DNA of 58,743 nucleotides from Burkholderiales bacterium (GTDB lineage Bacteria > Pseudomonadota > Gammaproteobacteria > Burkholderiales > Ga0077523): contig JALHMS010000028.1 in assembly GCA_022843925.1 (NCBI GenBank), positions 1 through 58,743 of the forward strand, read 5' to 3'. The position numbers and the translations under genes are program-made. The notes below the pieces were generated by a model. It did no database searches. It was given only the letters and a program-made list of their open reading frames with translations, and had not been told where the DNA came from. Below are positions 8,702 to 20,449 of this stretch, piece after piece (the first letter of the stretch is position 1; every line of letters begins with the position of its first letter).

Positions 8702-10576
8702 ATGAGCGATTTCGCAGGAATGGAAGAACTTCTGCAGGACTTCCTGACAGAGGCCAACGAACTGCTGTCCGATGTGGACAACAAGCTCGTCGAACTGGAG
8801 AAGCATCCGAACGATGCGAAGCTCCTCAACGACATCTTTCGAGGGTTTCACACCATCAAGGGTGGTGCCGACTTCCTCAACGTGGAGGAACTCGTCAAGC
8901 TCTGCCATCTCACGGAGAACCTGTTCGACCGGCTCCGCAATCACGAGATACCCCTGAACGCGGAACTGATGGATGTCATCCTGTCCGCGACCATGGGGGT
9001 GCGCGACATGTTCGGCTACCTGGAGCGCCGCGCCCTGCCTCATCCGGCCGACCCGGCATTGCTGGCTGCGCTCAAGGAAGGCGTCGAGGGCAATCTCGGC
9101 AAGGCCCCCCCCGAGACGGAAGCTGCACCCGAGCCCGAGGATGCGCCAGCCGTGTCCGCTGTCGAGACCCGGATCCCACAGCCTGGCGACGAACCCGACT
9201 GGCAGAGGCTCTACGACGGACTGCTCGATCGCGCACCCGTGGAAGCCGCGGTCCCAGCGCCGCCGGCCATCCACGAGGTTCAACCCAGGGGGCCGGGACG
9301 GCGCGCATCCGACCAGCCCGAGGCGGAACCGGCGCGTGCGGGTCGGCGGGACAACGACAAGGTCGTCGTCGCCCAGGAAACCACGATCCGCATCGATACC
9401 AACCGACTCGACCAGGTGCTCAATCTGTCGGGCGAGATCGGCCTCGCGAAGAACCGACTGAACTGTCTCCGGACGGACATCCTCGCCGGCAAGACCGATG
9501 GAGAGACGCTGCGCGCGCTCGACGAGGCCGTCAGTCACCTCGATCTCCTGGTGGGCGATCTGCAGAACGCGGTGATGAAGACGCGCATGCAACCCATCGG
9601 CCGTCTGTTCCAGAAGTACCCGCGGGTCGCGCGCGACATGGCGCGGCAACTGGGCAAGAACGTCGAACTCGTGCTGGACGGCGAGGAGACGGAGCTCGAC
9701 AAGACGATGATCGAGGAGCTTGGTGACCCGCTCATCCACCTCGTTCGAAACGCGGTGGACCACGGCCTCGAGTCTCCCGAGGAACGCCGGGCCGCAGGCA
9801 AGCCCGAGACGGCCACCGTGAAGCTCTCGGCCCAGCAGCTGGGGGATCACATCGTGCTGTCCATCAGCGACGACGGGCGTGGCATGCGGCCCGACGTGCT
9901 GAAGCAGAAGGCCCTCGAGAAGGGTCTGATCGACTCCGACACCGCAGCCAACATGGACGACAAGCACGCGCTGCATCTCGTCTTCATGCCGGGCTTCTCC
10001 ACGAAAGACCAGGTGAGCAGCTTCTCCGGCCGCGGCGTCGGCATGGACGTGGTCAAGACCAACATCCAGAAGCTCAACGGTCGCATCGAGATCAAGTCGA
10101 TCGTCGGCCAGGGCACCACGTTCTCGATCTCGCTTCCGCTCACGCTCGCGATCCTTCCCGTGCTGGTCGTGCGGATCGGAACGCAACCGTTCGCCGTGCC
10201 GCTGTCCCTGGTGCGCGAGATCATCACGATCCGTCCGGACGAAGTGCAGGAGGTCTCCGGGCGCGCCACGTTGCTGGTGCGGGACGAGGCACTGCAGATC
10301 CGCTCCCTCGCAGGCCTGCTGGGCTGGCAACAGGAGCGCCCGCCTGCGTACGGCGTCCTGATGCAGACCACCATCAACAGCTTCATTCTCGCCGTCGACG
10401 GCTTCGTCGGCCGGGACGATGTGGTCATCAAGCCGCTGGAGGACATCAAGCCCAAGGGCGTGGCCGGTGCGACGCTCTCCGGCGATGGGTCCGTGGTCCT
10501 CGTGCTCGACATGGAGCAGTTGCTCGCCGACCCGCCCATCGAGAAGCGAAACGACCTCTTCGACATGGCAGCGTGA
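8702..10576 (+). CDS. cheA: Chemotaxis histidine kinase CheA
   Basis: 624 aa. Domains in order: P1 HPt (residues 1-105) with phospho-acceptor H50 in FHTIKGGADFL; a Pro/Glu/Ala-rich linker (about 135-220) with no recognisable P2 CheY-binding domain; P3 dimerisation (about 223-300); P4 ATPase with N-box HLVRNAVDHGLE (346-357), DDGRGM (390-395) and FSGRGVGMDVV (441-451); P5 CheW-like domain (about 480-615). It autophosphorylates at H50 and passes phosphate to CheY and to the CheV receivers. 26 bases after cheZ. Confidence 0.96.
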   Translation: MSDFAGMEELLQDFLTEANELLSDVDNKLVELEKHPNDAKLLNDIFRGFHTIKGGADFLNVEELVKLCHLTENLFDRLRNHEIPLNAELMDVILSATMGVRDMFGYLERRALPHPADPALLAALKEGVEGNLGKAPPETEAAPEPEDAPAVSAVETRIPQPGDEPDWQRLYDGLLDRAPVEAAVPAPPAIHEVQPRGPGRRASDQPEAEPARAGRRDNDKVVVAQETTIRIDTNRLDQVLNLSGEIGLAKNRLNCLRTDILAGKTDGETLRALDEAVSHLDLLVGDLQNAVMKTRMQPIGRLFQKYPRVARDMARQLGKNVELVLDGEETELDKTMIEELGDPLIHLVRNAVDHGLESPEERRAAGKPETATVKLSAQQLGDHIVLSISDDGRGMRPDVLKQKALEKGLIDSDTAANMDDKHALHLVFMPGFSTKDQVSSFSGRGVGMDVVKTNIQKLNGRIEIKSIVGQGTTFSISLPLTLAILPVLVVRIGTQPFAVPLSLVREIITIRPDEVQEVSGRATLLVRDEALQIRSLAGLLGWQQERPPAYGVLMQTTINSFILAVDGFVGRDDVVIKPLEDIKPKGVAGATLSGDGSVVLVLDMEQLLADPPIEKRNDLFDMAA

Positions 10577-10585
10577 TCGCTGCGA

Positions 10586-10605
10586 CGCCGGCCATCGGGC
10601 CGGCG
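10586..10605 (+). repeat. Intercistronic hairpin between cheA and the HDOD gene
   Basis: Perfect 8-bp stem (10586-10593 with 10598-10605) around the loop ATCG. There is no T-run after it, so it is probably not an intrinsic terminator. It could protect the upstream message or lower expression of the downstream gene. Confidence 0.55.
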
Positions 10606-10617
10606 CCCTGACCACCG

Positions 10618-11746
10618 ATGAATTCCGAAGCCCTGCTCCTGCGCAGTCCCCTGCTGGCCCGCGACAGTGCATTCCGCGGCTACCGCTTCCGCTCATCGAA
10701 GCACGGCGCGACGCAACCGTTCCAGCAGCTCATCGCCGCCATCGCGGCGGGCCGACGCGCCCACGGCCTCTGCTTGATCGACGATCCAGGACCCGGCATG
10801 GACGATCTCCTGCCGGACATCCCGGAGGGCGTCATCCTGTCGGTCAAGCCCGAACGCGCCGACGCCATCCCGGTGATGAAGGCCAGGAAGCAGATCCCCT
10901 GCGCGTACATCGACGAAAGTGACACCGCGCTGCCGGAAGCATTCGGCGGCACCGAGTACGTATGGTGGGAATGCAGGCCAGACACCCCTCTTCAGGCCCT
11001 GGCAAAGCGATCGCAGCGACTGTCCGGCAAGAGAATCGCCGGCGGCATCACGGGACGCGAACAACTGGCCGACGCCCGCGAACTGGGCGTCGGCTTCTTC
11101 GAAGGCGACTGGTACGAGCGCGTCCAGGGCAACAGCAAGAGCGTCGCACCGTCGCAGGCGACCGTGATCGAACTGATCGATCTCGTGCGGACGGAGGCCC
11201 CGATCGGGCGCATCGAACCGCTCCTCAAGCGCGACGCAACGCTTTCGTTCCGCCTTCTCCGCTACATCAACTCGGCCGGTTTCGGCCTGTCTTGCGAGAT
11301 CCAGTCGTTCAAGCATGCCGTGTCCATCCTCGGCTACCAGAACCTCACGCGATGGCTCTCGCTGCTTCTTGCCACTGCGGGTGCCACACCGGCGGCGCCG
11401 GTGCTGATGCGGGAAGCGGCGACCCGTGGGCGATTGATGGAACTGCTGGGCGAGGCCTGCGTCTCGGCCGATGAGCGCGACAACCTGTTCATCGTCGGCG
11501 TGTTCTCGATGCTGCCGGCCATCCTGCAGGTCCCGATGCCGGCACTGATGGAACAGCTCCATCTCGCCGAGACGATCACCGACGCCCTGCTCACGCGCGG
11601 CGGCCTCTTCGGGCCCATCCTGACCGTCGCGGAAGGCATCGAGGGTGATGCATCCCCGTCGCTCGACCGCACCGTCACCGACCTCCAGCTTTCCACGGCC
11701 CAGGTCAACCGCTTCCACCTGGAAGCGATCGCCTGGGCCGAGCAGA

Positions 11747-11757
<11 letters not shown>
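10618..11757 (+). CDS. HDOD-domain signalling protein with degenerate EAL-like N-terminus
   Basis: 379 aa. The C-terminal half (about residues 160-345) resembles the HDOD domain: [21 protein letters not shown] followed by [20 protein letters not shown]. The N-terminal half keeps only the late part of an EAL fold ([29 protein letters not shown]) and shows no ExL catalytic signature, so c-di-GMP hydrolysis is unlikely. YuxH-type EAL-HDOD proteins have this architecture. Last gene of the chemotaxis operon, 41 bases after cheA, suggesting a role in motility signalling. Its end overlaps the end of the convergent clpB by 11 bases. Confidence 0.8.
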
Positions 11758-14338
<2,581 letters not shown>

Positions 14339-14372
14339 GGATTCCCCGGAACAGTAGGTTGGTTGATCAGGC

Positions 14373-14401
14373 AGGTGGGGGCAGGACGCGACGGTTTCAA
14401 C
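14373..14401 (-). promoter_or_regulatory. Sigma-32 heat-shock promoter of clpB
   Basis: Minus strand GTTGAAA (14401-14395), 14-base spacer, CCCCACCT (14380-14373), against a consensus of CTTGAAA-N11-16-CCCCATNT. The start would lie about 30 bases before the clpB ATG. Placement upstream of a known heat-shock gene strengthens the match. Confidence 0.75.
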
Positions 14402-14475
14402 GCCCGCGAAGGGGCTTTGCCTCGAACGACGAACGTGGCACATTCGAACGCGGAGACCTCACCCGGAGCAACACG

Positions 14476-15066
14476 ATGGCGTCACGAACCTGGTCGGTGC
14501 TTCTCACGCTTGCGAGCCTCGGTTTGCATGGCGCAGCGACCGCGAACGACACGGAGGCCGCCACCGCGCAGGCCCGCCAGTGGGCCACCCAGCTCGTCCA
14601 GCAGACGGGCGCGGCGCTCAAGAAGGAGCTGGCCGCCTCGGGCCCGGAGGGCGCCATCGGGGTTTGCAAGCAGGTCGCACCCGAGATCGCCGGCAACCTC
14701 TCGCGCGAGAACGGGGTGCGCGTTGCGCGCGTCAGCCTCAAGGTGCGCAACGCCGTGCTCGGGCATCCCGACGCCTGGGAGCAGGCCGTCCTTGCCGACT
14801 TCGACCGCCGCGCCGCGGCCGGCGAGAAGCCCGAGGCGATGGAGCGTGCCGAGATCGTCTTGGAACCCGCGGGCCGCTATTTCCGATACATGAAGGCGAT
14901 CCCGACGCAGCCGATGTGTCTCGCCTGTCACGGCGCGACCGAAACGCTGCCCCCGTCGATCGTGGAGAAGCTGGCCGCTGAGTACCCGAAGGATCGCGCA
15001 ACCGGATACTCCGCGGGCCAGATCCGCGGTGCGGTCACCGTGAAGCGCCTGCTGGACACGCCATGA
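14476..15066 (+). CDS. Periplasmic DUF3365 (Tll0287-like) heme protein
   Basis: 196 aa with a signal peptide (residues 1-23, cleavage near ATA-ND). The body matches the DUF3365 family: GAIGVCKQVAPEIA, VRNAVLGHPDAWEQ, then the c-type heme motif CLACH (C148, C151, H152), ending in GYSAGQIRGAVTVKR. Family members bind one heme in a PAS/GAF-like fold and are thought to sense redox or gas ligands. Its last bases overlap the start of the sulfur dioxygenase gene (ATGA), so the two are co-expressed and the heme protein may serve sulfide or redox handling. That link is inference. Confidence 0.85.
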   Translation: MASRTWSVLLTLASLGLHGAATANDTEAATAQARQWATQLVQQTGAALKKELAASGPEGAIGVCKQVAPEIAGNLSRENGVRVARVSLKVRNAVLGHPDAWEQAVLADFDRRAAAGEKPEAMERAEIVLEPAGRYFRYMKAIPTQPMCLACHGATETLPPSIVEKLAAEYPKDRATGYSAGQIRGAVTVKRLLDTP

Positions 15067-15746
15067 TCTTCCGCCAGCTCTTTGACCCGGAGTCTTCGAC
15101 CTACACCTACATCGTCGGTGACCCCGACAAGGGGGAATCGGTGATCGTCGATCCCGTCCGCGAACACGTGACGCGCGATCTCGAGGTCATCGGGGCCATG
15201 GGCACGCGGCTCGGCTGGATCCTCGAGACCCACGTGCACGCCGACCACATCACGGGTGCGCGCGCCCTGAGGGATCGCACCGGCGCACGCTCAGCGGTGA
15301 GCCAGCATTGCGGCGCCACGGGCTTCGATCGGCTGATGGACGACGGCGACATCGTGGTCTTCGGCAACGAACTCATCCGCGTGATCTCGACGCCCGGCCA
15401 CACGCCCGGCTCCTCGTGCTTCCTGTGGCGCGATCGCCTGTTGACGGGCGACACGCTGCTGATCGGCGGTTGCGGCCGGACGGACTTCCAGAACGGCAGC
15501 GCTGCCGCGCTCTACGACAGCATCACCCGGAAGCTCTTCACGCTGCCCGACGACACGCTCGTCTACCCGGGTCACGACTACAAGGGGCGTCGCGTCTCCA
15601 CCATCGGTGAGGAAAAAGCGACCAACCCGCGGCTTGCCGGCAAGACCCGGGACGAGTTCATCGCAATCATGGAAAGCCTCGGGCTGCCGGAACCGCGACG
15701 CATGGGGGTAGCGGTGCCGGCCAATCTCGGGGGCGGGACAGTCTAG
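15063..15746 (+). CDS. Persulfide (sulfur) dioxygenase, ETHE1-like metallo-beta-lactamase fold
   Basis: 227 aa. Metal ligands are visible: THVHADH (56-62), H113 in PGHTPG, D130 in LLTGDTLL and H171 in YPGHDY. The GCGRTDFQ segment (137-144) is typical of the ETHE1/Sdo group, and only one catalytic iron site is expected. These enzymes oxidise glutathione persulfide to sulfite. No rhodanese fusion is present. It is coupled to the upstream DUF3365 heme protein and converges with a small exported protein, overlapping it by four bases. Confidence 0.88.
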   Translation: MIFRQLFDPESSTYTYIVGDPDKGESVIVDPVREHVTRDLEVIGAMGTRLGWILETHVHADHITGARALRDRTGARSAVSQHCGATGFDRLMDDGDIVVFGNELIRVISTPGHTPGSSCFLWRDRLLTGDTLLIGGCGRTDFQNGSAAALYDSITRKLFTLPDDTLVYPGHDYKGRRVSTIGEEKATNPRLAGKTRDEFIAIMESLGLPEPRRMGVAVPANLGGGTV

Positions 15747-16204
15747 ACGTCGCCCCCCGGCAGCAACACCGGATCCTGGATCGGCCATCGGGACGTCCGG
15801 GCGGATGTCAGACCGACAAGCGCCGCCTTGCGGATCCGGTTGTCGGCGCTTCGCATGGCCTCGGCCGCCAGGACCACGCCTGCGAGTGCCCGCTGGGTCC
15901 GGACCGACCGCTCCCCGGGCTGATCCATCACCCGGGCGACCACCGTGTCGATCCCATCGGCCAGCGCACGGAACTCGCGCGCGCTGGGGCGTCCGCTCTC
16001 GGCTTCGAGCGCGGCACTCCGACAAAGCGCCACGACCTCGCCCACCGTGCCGTTCAACTCTCGATCCACCGCGCCATCGTCCAGTGCGCCGGACAGGAAC
16101 GAAGTCACCGAACGCTGTTCCGCACCGTAGGCCATCGGGCCTGCGAAGAACGCAAGGACTGTCACAAAGAGGGCCGGCCATTGCCGGAGGGTACGCAGCT
16201 TCAT
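15743..16204 (-). CDS. Small exported protein of unknown function
   Basis: 153 aa. A clear signal peptide (residues 1-27, ending AYG-A) predicts export to the periplasm. The mature part is mainly alpha-helical by composition, with Arg/Glu/Ala-rich segments and a single Cys. I recognise no domain. It converges on the sulfur dioxygenase gene with a 4-base overlap at the stops, and nothing follows it on its strand. Confidence 0.65.
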   Translation of the reverse strand: MKLRTLRQWPALFVTVLAFFAGPMAYGAEQRSVTSFLSGALDDGAVDRELNGTVGEVVALCRSAALEAESGRPSAREFRALADGIDTVVARVMDQPGERSVRTQRALAGVVLAAEAMRSADNRIRKAALVGLTSARTSRWPIQDPVLLPGGDV

Positions 16205-16836
16205 GGAGGGATTCCCTGGAACGCAGCGAAGAGCCGGAGGCCATCACTGCAGAATCGGGTAGTTATGGGCATCCCCGCGGGAATGCAATACGAGAGACGT
16301 GCATCCGGCAGCATCGCCTCGGGAGGAGGTCGCCCGACGGATACTGCTCGAATGCCGGGCCAGCTCCGGCGTCAAGCAATCCGGGCCCCGACTGTCGCAG
16401 GCCGCCGGTGCGCCCGACGCGCTTATCAGGGCTCAGCAGGTCTCGCCTCGATGGACGCGACGTCGGCGGGCGTTGGACGCCCTTGTCGACGCACCGGTCC
16501 ACCGGCGTGGTTGGTGTCTCTCGAGTTGCTTCCCGGCGCGCGCCCCGCGCATACTCCGCGGCCAGCAAAGCGATCCGACAGCAGCGAGCCAGCGCGCCGA
16601 CTGACCAGGACATGGATGCCGACGGCGCCTTCCTCGAAGCTCCCACGACTGGAGGCACGCCATCTCCATTGACCGCAGAGCAGCGACGATAGAGGCCATG
16701 ATCATGGCAATCGGCTCTCCCGCGACCAGGCGGGGAACGCAAGAGTCGTCCGCCATGAATTCCCGCGATTCGGTCGATGTCTTCGGAGCGCCAGCATGAC
16801 TGCCGGGTTGCCCAGGAAAGACGCGTCAGATCGAAC
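16205..16836. other. Intergenic stretch, nothing recognised
   Basis: About 630 bases between two gene starts that diverge. The overlapping frames on both strands are Arg-rich and lack any family signature or ribosome site. It should contain the promoters of both neighbours, but I found none that is convincing. Confidence 0.4.
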
Positions 16837-17301
16837 ATGAGGCAAGCCCACGGAACCCGCGGGGCTTCGACGCGCCGGAACCGGCGGTCAGCCGGCATCG
16901 TGATCGTGCGGAGCCGCGACACCGGCTGGCAGTTCCTCGTCCTTCGCGCCTACACCTACTGGGATTTCCCCAAGGGCGGCATCGAACCGGGCGAATCCCC
17001 GATCGAGGCCGCCCGGCGCGAGGCGCGGGAAGAAACGGCGCTCACCGACCTCGTATTCCGCTGGGGAGAGGACTGGATTGAAACGGAACCCTACGCCAGC
17101 GGCAAGATTGCCCGTTACTATCTGGCGGAGGCACTCTCCGGTGACGTCCGGTTGGAGCCGGCACCGGGTGCCAGGTATCCGGAGCACCACGAGTATCGCT
17201 GGATCCACCGCGCCGAAGCCGACGTCATGCTCGTGCCAAGGATGCTCAGAGTCCTCGACTGGGCGGAGAGTCGCTTGCGCCTGGGTTCCATTGCCGAGTA
17301 G
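16837..17301 (+). CDS. Nudix hydrolase
   Basis: 154 aa. The Nudix box GGIEPGESPIEAARREAREE spans about residues 47-66 and is complete, including the REXXEE core that binds Mg2+. The context YWDFPKGGIEPGE resembles dinucleoside-tetraphosphate hydrolases (NUDT2-like), but the substrate cannot be told from sequence. The start is uncertain: the ATG at 16837 gives a compact protein, while an in-frame ATG at 16777 would add 20 residues. A single-gene unit as far as I can see. Confidence 0.85.
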   Translation: MRQAHGTRGASTRRNRRSAGIVIVRSRDTGWQFLVLRAYTYWDFPKGGIEPGESPIEAARREAREETALTDLVFRWGEDWIETEPYASGKIARYYLAEALSGDVRLEPAPGARYPEHHEYRWIHRAEADVMLVPRMLRVLDWAESRLRLGSIAE

Positions 17302-17429
17302 AGCCTGGGCCAACGGACTGGACACGACGCCTGCATCGAGCGGGGCTCCCGGCATGCGATGTGCGTCCAGGGACCGTCGGGCCGTGTGATGTGCAGGGCG
17401 GGACGTCGTACAGAATCGGAAGAACGGAT

Positions 17430-17744
17430 TTGCAGAGCACATTGAACAACTGGGTCTTCAGGCTGCTGGGCACGATGGTCCTCGCCATATCGCTGCTTGC
17501 GGGGTCGGAGCCATCGCCCCTCGTCTCACCCGATCCGCTCCAGGATGAAGTCGCCGTGGTTGCAGTGGAAGCTTCCGTGGACGCCCCCATTCCCCTGGGA
17601 AGTCTCGATCCGGAGTCGATCACGGCGCCGACGATCATCGCGAGCGAACCCTTGCTGCCGAGGGCGCACCTCGCAACCCTCACCCGCGCGCACCTGCCTT
17701 CGTTGCGTGCACCGCCACGCCGTCCACCACGCCTGGCGGGCTGA
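17430..17744 (+). CDS. Small hypothetical membrane or exported protein ahead of the efflux operon
   Basis: 104 aa from a TTG start preceded by GGAAG at seven bases. One hydrophobic segment (residues about 9-25, FRLLGTMVLAISLLAG) could be a signal or anchor; the rest is acidic then Pro/Arg-rich (PPRRPPRLAG at the end). Small poorly conserved frames are often seen upstream of czc/cus-type operons, but I recognise no family. The start and even the reality of the gene are uncertain. Confidence 0.4.
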   Translation: MQSTLNNWVFRLLGTMVLAISLLAGSEPSPLVSPDPLQDEVAVVAVEASVDAPIPLGSLDPESITAPTIIASEPLLPRAHLATLTRAHLPSLRAPPRRPPRLAG

Positions 17745-17933
17745 GCCCCCTCCCGAGGCCTCACCTCGCGTTGCGCACTCCGCCACTGCCAGAGCCGGCG
17801 GACACGCGGCACCGGATCGGTGCCCGTCAGCTTTTCCGAGGACTCCCCGGTCGCGGTTCATCGTTGCGAGCGGTCGTCGCCAGGGCCCGTCCCAGGCAAC
17901 ACGCCAAACACTCACGAACACGGGAATCTCCGA

Positions 17934-19187
17934 ATGTCGATACCTGACCGCCGAGCCTGGTCCGCATGGCTGCTCGGTCTGATCCTGGGCTTGCCGCTCG
18001 CGAGCCAGGCCGAAACACTCTCCCTCGGGCACGCCCTCGATCTCGCCGAACGCCACAGCCCCCGCCTGCAGAGCGCGCTGGCGGAGATCGAACGCAGTCG
18101 CAGCGGAATCCGCACCGCCCGGGCCTATCCCAATCCCGAGATCCAAGCCTCGACGGGTGGGGTCCGTGGGCGCCTCCCCGGGGTACCGTCGGGCCGCGGC
18201 GACAACGTCGTGATAGGACAACCGATCGACCTTCCCAGCCAGCGTGCCCCGCGGATCCGAGCGGCGGAAGCCGGCTTCGAAGGCAGCCGCTTCGCCGCCG
18301 ACGAAGCCCGTCTCCTCCTCCGGGCTGACGTCAAGCAGGCGTTCTACACGGCACTCCGGCGCAAGGCCGAGTACCTTCTCTTCCTGGACAACCAGAAGCT
18401 GCTGGAGCAGATCCGCGACCGGATCGAGCTGTCCGTGCGGGTCGGCGAGCGCCCGAAGTTCGAACTGGTGCGGGTGGACGCGGAGCTTTCGAGTGCCACC
18501 AACCAGGCTACCAGCGCCCGCCTGCGCATCAAGCAGGCCCTGGCGGCACTCCGGACGCTGATCGGCGCACCGTTGCCGCCCGAGTTCGATGTGACCGGGG
18601 AACTCGGCACGGAGACCATGAGCATTACGTACGAAACTCTGCAGTCGCAGGTGCTGGAGCGCCATCCCGCCCTGAAGCGCGCCCGGGCCGACCTCGCCCG
18701 CGCCGAGAACCGCCTCGAAGCGGAGCGTGCACTGAAGATCCCCCGCCCGACGCTCTTCGCAGGCATCGATCGCGATCCGGAGCTGAGCCGGGCGCAGTTC
18801 GGGGTGTCCATTCCGTTACCGGTCTGGGATCGACGGCAGGGCCCCATCGGCGAGGCAGTCGCCGTCTTCCAGCAAAGCGGCTTCGCCCAGGAGCAGACGC
18901 GGATCGAGCTGCTCGGCGAGCTCGAGATCAACTACAACCGCCTGCTCGTCGCGAGGCAGCAGATCGCCGCCTATGAAGGTGGACTCATCCGCCAGGCGGA
19001 GAACGCACTCAAGGTGGCCGAGGCCGCCTTCAAATTCGGCGAACGCGGCTTCATCGAGGTGCTGGACGCGCAACGCGTCCTGCGCACGATTCGCGCCGAA
19101 TTCCTCAATGCACGCTTCGAAAGACAGTCGGCCCTCGTGGAACTCGAGCGGCTGATCGCCCAGGACTCCGCAGGAGATAGCAAATGA
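17934..19187 (+). CDS. Outer membrane factor of a heavy-metal RND efflux system (CzcC/CusC-like, TolC family)
   Basis: 417 aa with a signal peptide ending LASQA-E (about residue 23). It has the two repeated helical segments of the TolC/OEP family (first starting at SLGHALDLAERHSPRLQSALAEIERS). The trimer forms the outer membrane and periplasmic channel that the pump empties into. The ATG at 17934 is chosen because it begins directly before the signal peptide; the open frame extends 38 residues upstream without meaning. Overlaps the adaptor gene by four bases (ATGA). Confidence 0.92.
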   Translation: MSIPDRRAWSAWLLGLILGLPLASQAETLSLGHALDLAERHSPRLQSALAEIERSRSGIRTARAYPNPEIQASTGGVRGRLPGVPSGRGDNVVIGQPIDLPSQRAPRIRAAEAGFEGSRFAADEARLLLRADVKQAFYTALRRKAEYLLFLDNQKLLEQIRDRIELSVRVGERPKFELVRVDAELSSATNQATSARLRIKQALAALRTLIGAPLPPEFDVTGELGTETMSITYETLQSQVLERHPALKRARADLARAENRLEAERALKIPRPTLFAGIDRDPELSRAQFGVSIPLPVWDRRQGPIGEAVAVFQQSGFAQEQTRIELLGELEINYNRLLVARQQIAAYEGGLIRQAENALKVAEAAFKFGERGFIEVLDAQRVLRTIRAEFLNARFERQSALVELERLIAQDSAGDSK

Positions 19188-20377
19188 TCCGGTTTTCCCA
19201 GTCCGTCGTTCTCTTGGCGATCGCCTTCGCACTCGCCGGCTGCGGCAAGGACGGTGGCACGAAGGACGGCGCAGCGAAGGACGGCGCGGCCAAGCCTGCC
19301 CAGGCCGGCGCCGCCCCGGCCGCCAAGCCCGCGGCCGATCCGTTCACCGTGGAGGCGGACGCCGAAACCCTGAAGTGGCTGGAGAGCGCATCGCCCCAGG
19401 GGGTGGAGTTCCGCGAGATGCTCCGGGTCCCTGCAGCCGCCAGCGTCGACGAGACCCGGGTGGCACGGATCGGCGCCTCGGTCACCGGCCGGATCACCGA
19501 TCTCAAGGCGATCGTGGGTCAGAACGTCGAGCGTGGGCAGGTGCTGGCGACGCTGAACAGCACCGAGTTGTCGACCGCCCAGCTGTCGTTCCTGAAAGCC
19601 TATTCGGCCAAGCTGCTGGCGGAGCGCGCAGCGCAGCGCGCTAAGCTCCTCTTCGATGCCGACGTGATCGGGGAAGCCGAGTTCCAGCGCCGCGAGACCG
19701 AGCTTTCCCAGGCGCAGGCCGAGATGAGCGCTTCCCACGACCAGTTGAAGGTGCTCGGCATGTCCGAGAAGGGGATCGCGCGGCTGGAGGAATCCCGGAC
19801 GGTCAACTCGCAGTCGTTCGTGGTCGCGTCGATCAGCGGGACGGTGATCGAGCGTACCGTGGCGCAGGGACAGGTCGTGCAGCCCGCCGACGCCGTGTTC
19901 ACCGTGGCCGATCTGTCACGGCTGTGGGTGCAGGCGGAGGTTCCCGAGAAGCAATCCGATCTCGTGAAGATCGGCGACACGGTGAAGGTGCAGATCCCCG
20001 CACTCGACAACCGATCGATCGACGGCCGCATCGTGTTCGTGAGCTCCACGGTGAATCCGGAGACGCGCACGGTCACCGCCCGCACGGAGGTGGACAACAC
20101 GGACCGGTCGATCCGCCCCGCGATGCTCGCGAGCATGCTGATCCAGGATCGTCCGCAGCAGCGCCTGGTCGTGCCCGTGGACGCCGTGGTGCGCGAGAAC
20201 AACCGCGACCACCTGTTCGTGAGCAGCGGCAAGAACCGCTTCCGGCTCGTGCAGGTCGATCTCGGCGCGGAATCCAACGGAGTGCGCCCCGTCATTGGCG
20301 GCATCAAGTCCGAGGACACCATCGTCACCAAGGGTGCCTTCCACCTCAACAACGAGCGGAAGCAGAACCTCCAGTAG
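19184..20377 (+). CDS. Membrane fusion lipoprotein of a heavy-metal RND efflux system (CzcB/CusB-like)
   Basis: 397 aa. Lipobox ALAGC puts the lipidated Cys at residue 20, anchoring it in the inner membrane. Then comes an Ala/Lys/Asp/Gly-rich spacer, the biotinyl-lipoyl-like half (ASVTGRITDLKAIVGQNVERGQ), a helical hairpin, the second lipoyl half (ISGTVIERTVAQGQVVQPAD) and the beta-barrel and membrane-proximal domains. It links pump and outer membrane channel. No His-rich N-terminal metal-binding stretch is seen. Confidence 0.92.
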   Translation: MIRFSQSVVLLAIAFALAGCGKDGGTKDGAAKDGAAKPAQAGAAPAAKPAADPFTVEADAETLKWLESASPQGVEFREMLRVPAAASVDETRVARIGASVTGRITDLKAIVGQNVERGQVLATLNSTELSTAQLSFLKAYSAKLLAERAAQRAKLLFDADVIGEAEFQRRETELSQAQAEMSASHDQLKVLGMSEKGIARLEESRTVNSQSFVVASISGTVIERTVAQGQVVQPADAVFTVADLSRLWVQAEVPEKQSDLVKIGDTVKVQIPALDNRSIDGRIVFVSSTVNPETRTVTARTEVDNTDRSIRPAMLASMLIQDRPQQRLVVPVDAVVRENNRDHLFVSSGKNRFRLVQVDLGAESNGVRPVIGGIKSEDTIVTKGAFHLNNERKQNLQ

Positions 20378-20392
20378 CCCCACCGGCGGGCA

Positions 20393-20412
20393 GGCCGACC
20401 GATCGGTCGGCC
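20393..20412 (+). repeat. Perfect 20-bp palindrome between adaptor and pump genes
   Basis: GGCCGACC is followed directly by GATCGGTCGGCC, forming a perfect palindrome in the 72-base gap before the pump gene. It can fold into a strong hairpin, but no T-run follows. It could be an mRNA processing or stability element setting the stoichiometry of adaptor and pump, or an operator. Confidence 0.5.
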
Positions 20413-20449
20413 CCGCGTTCCGCGTGCAACCCATCGGATACCCCCTCGA

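Noticed and set aside
8672-10696. A 674-codon minus-strand frame
   Set aside because: Antisense shadow of cheA.
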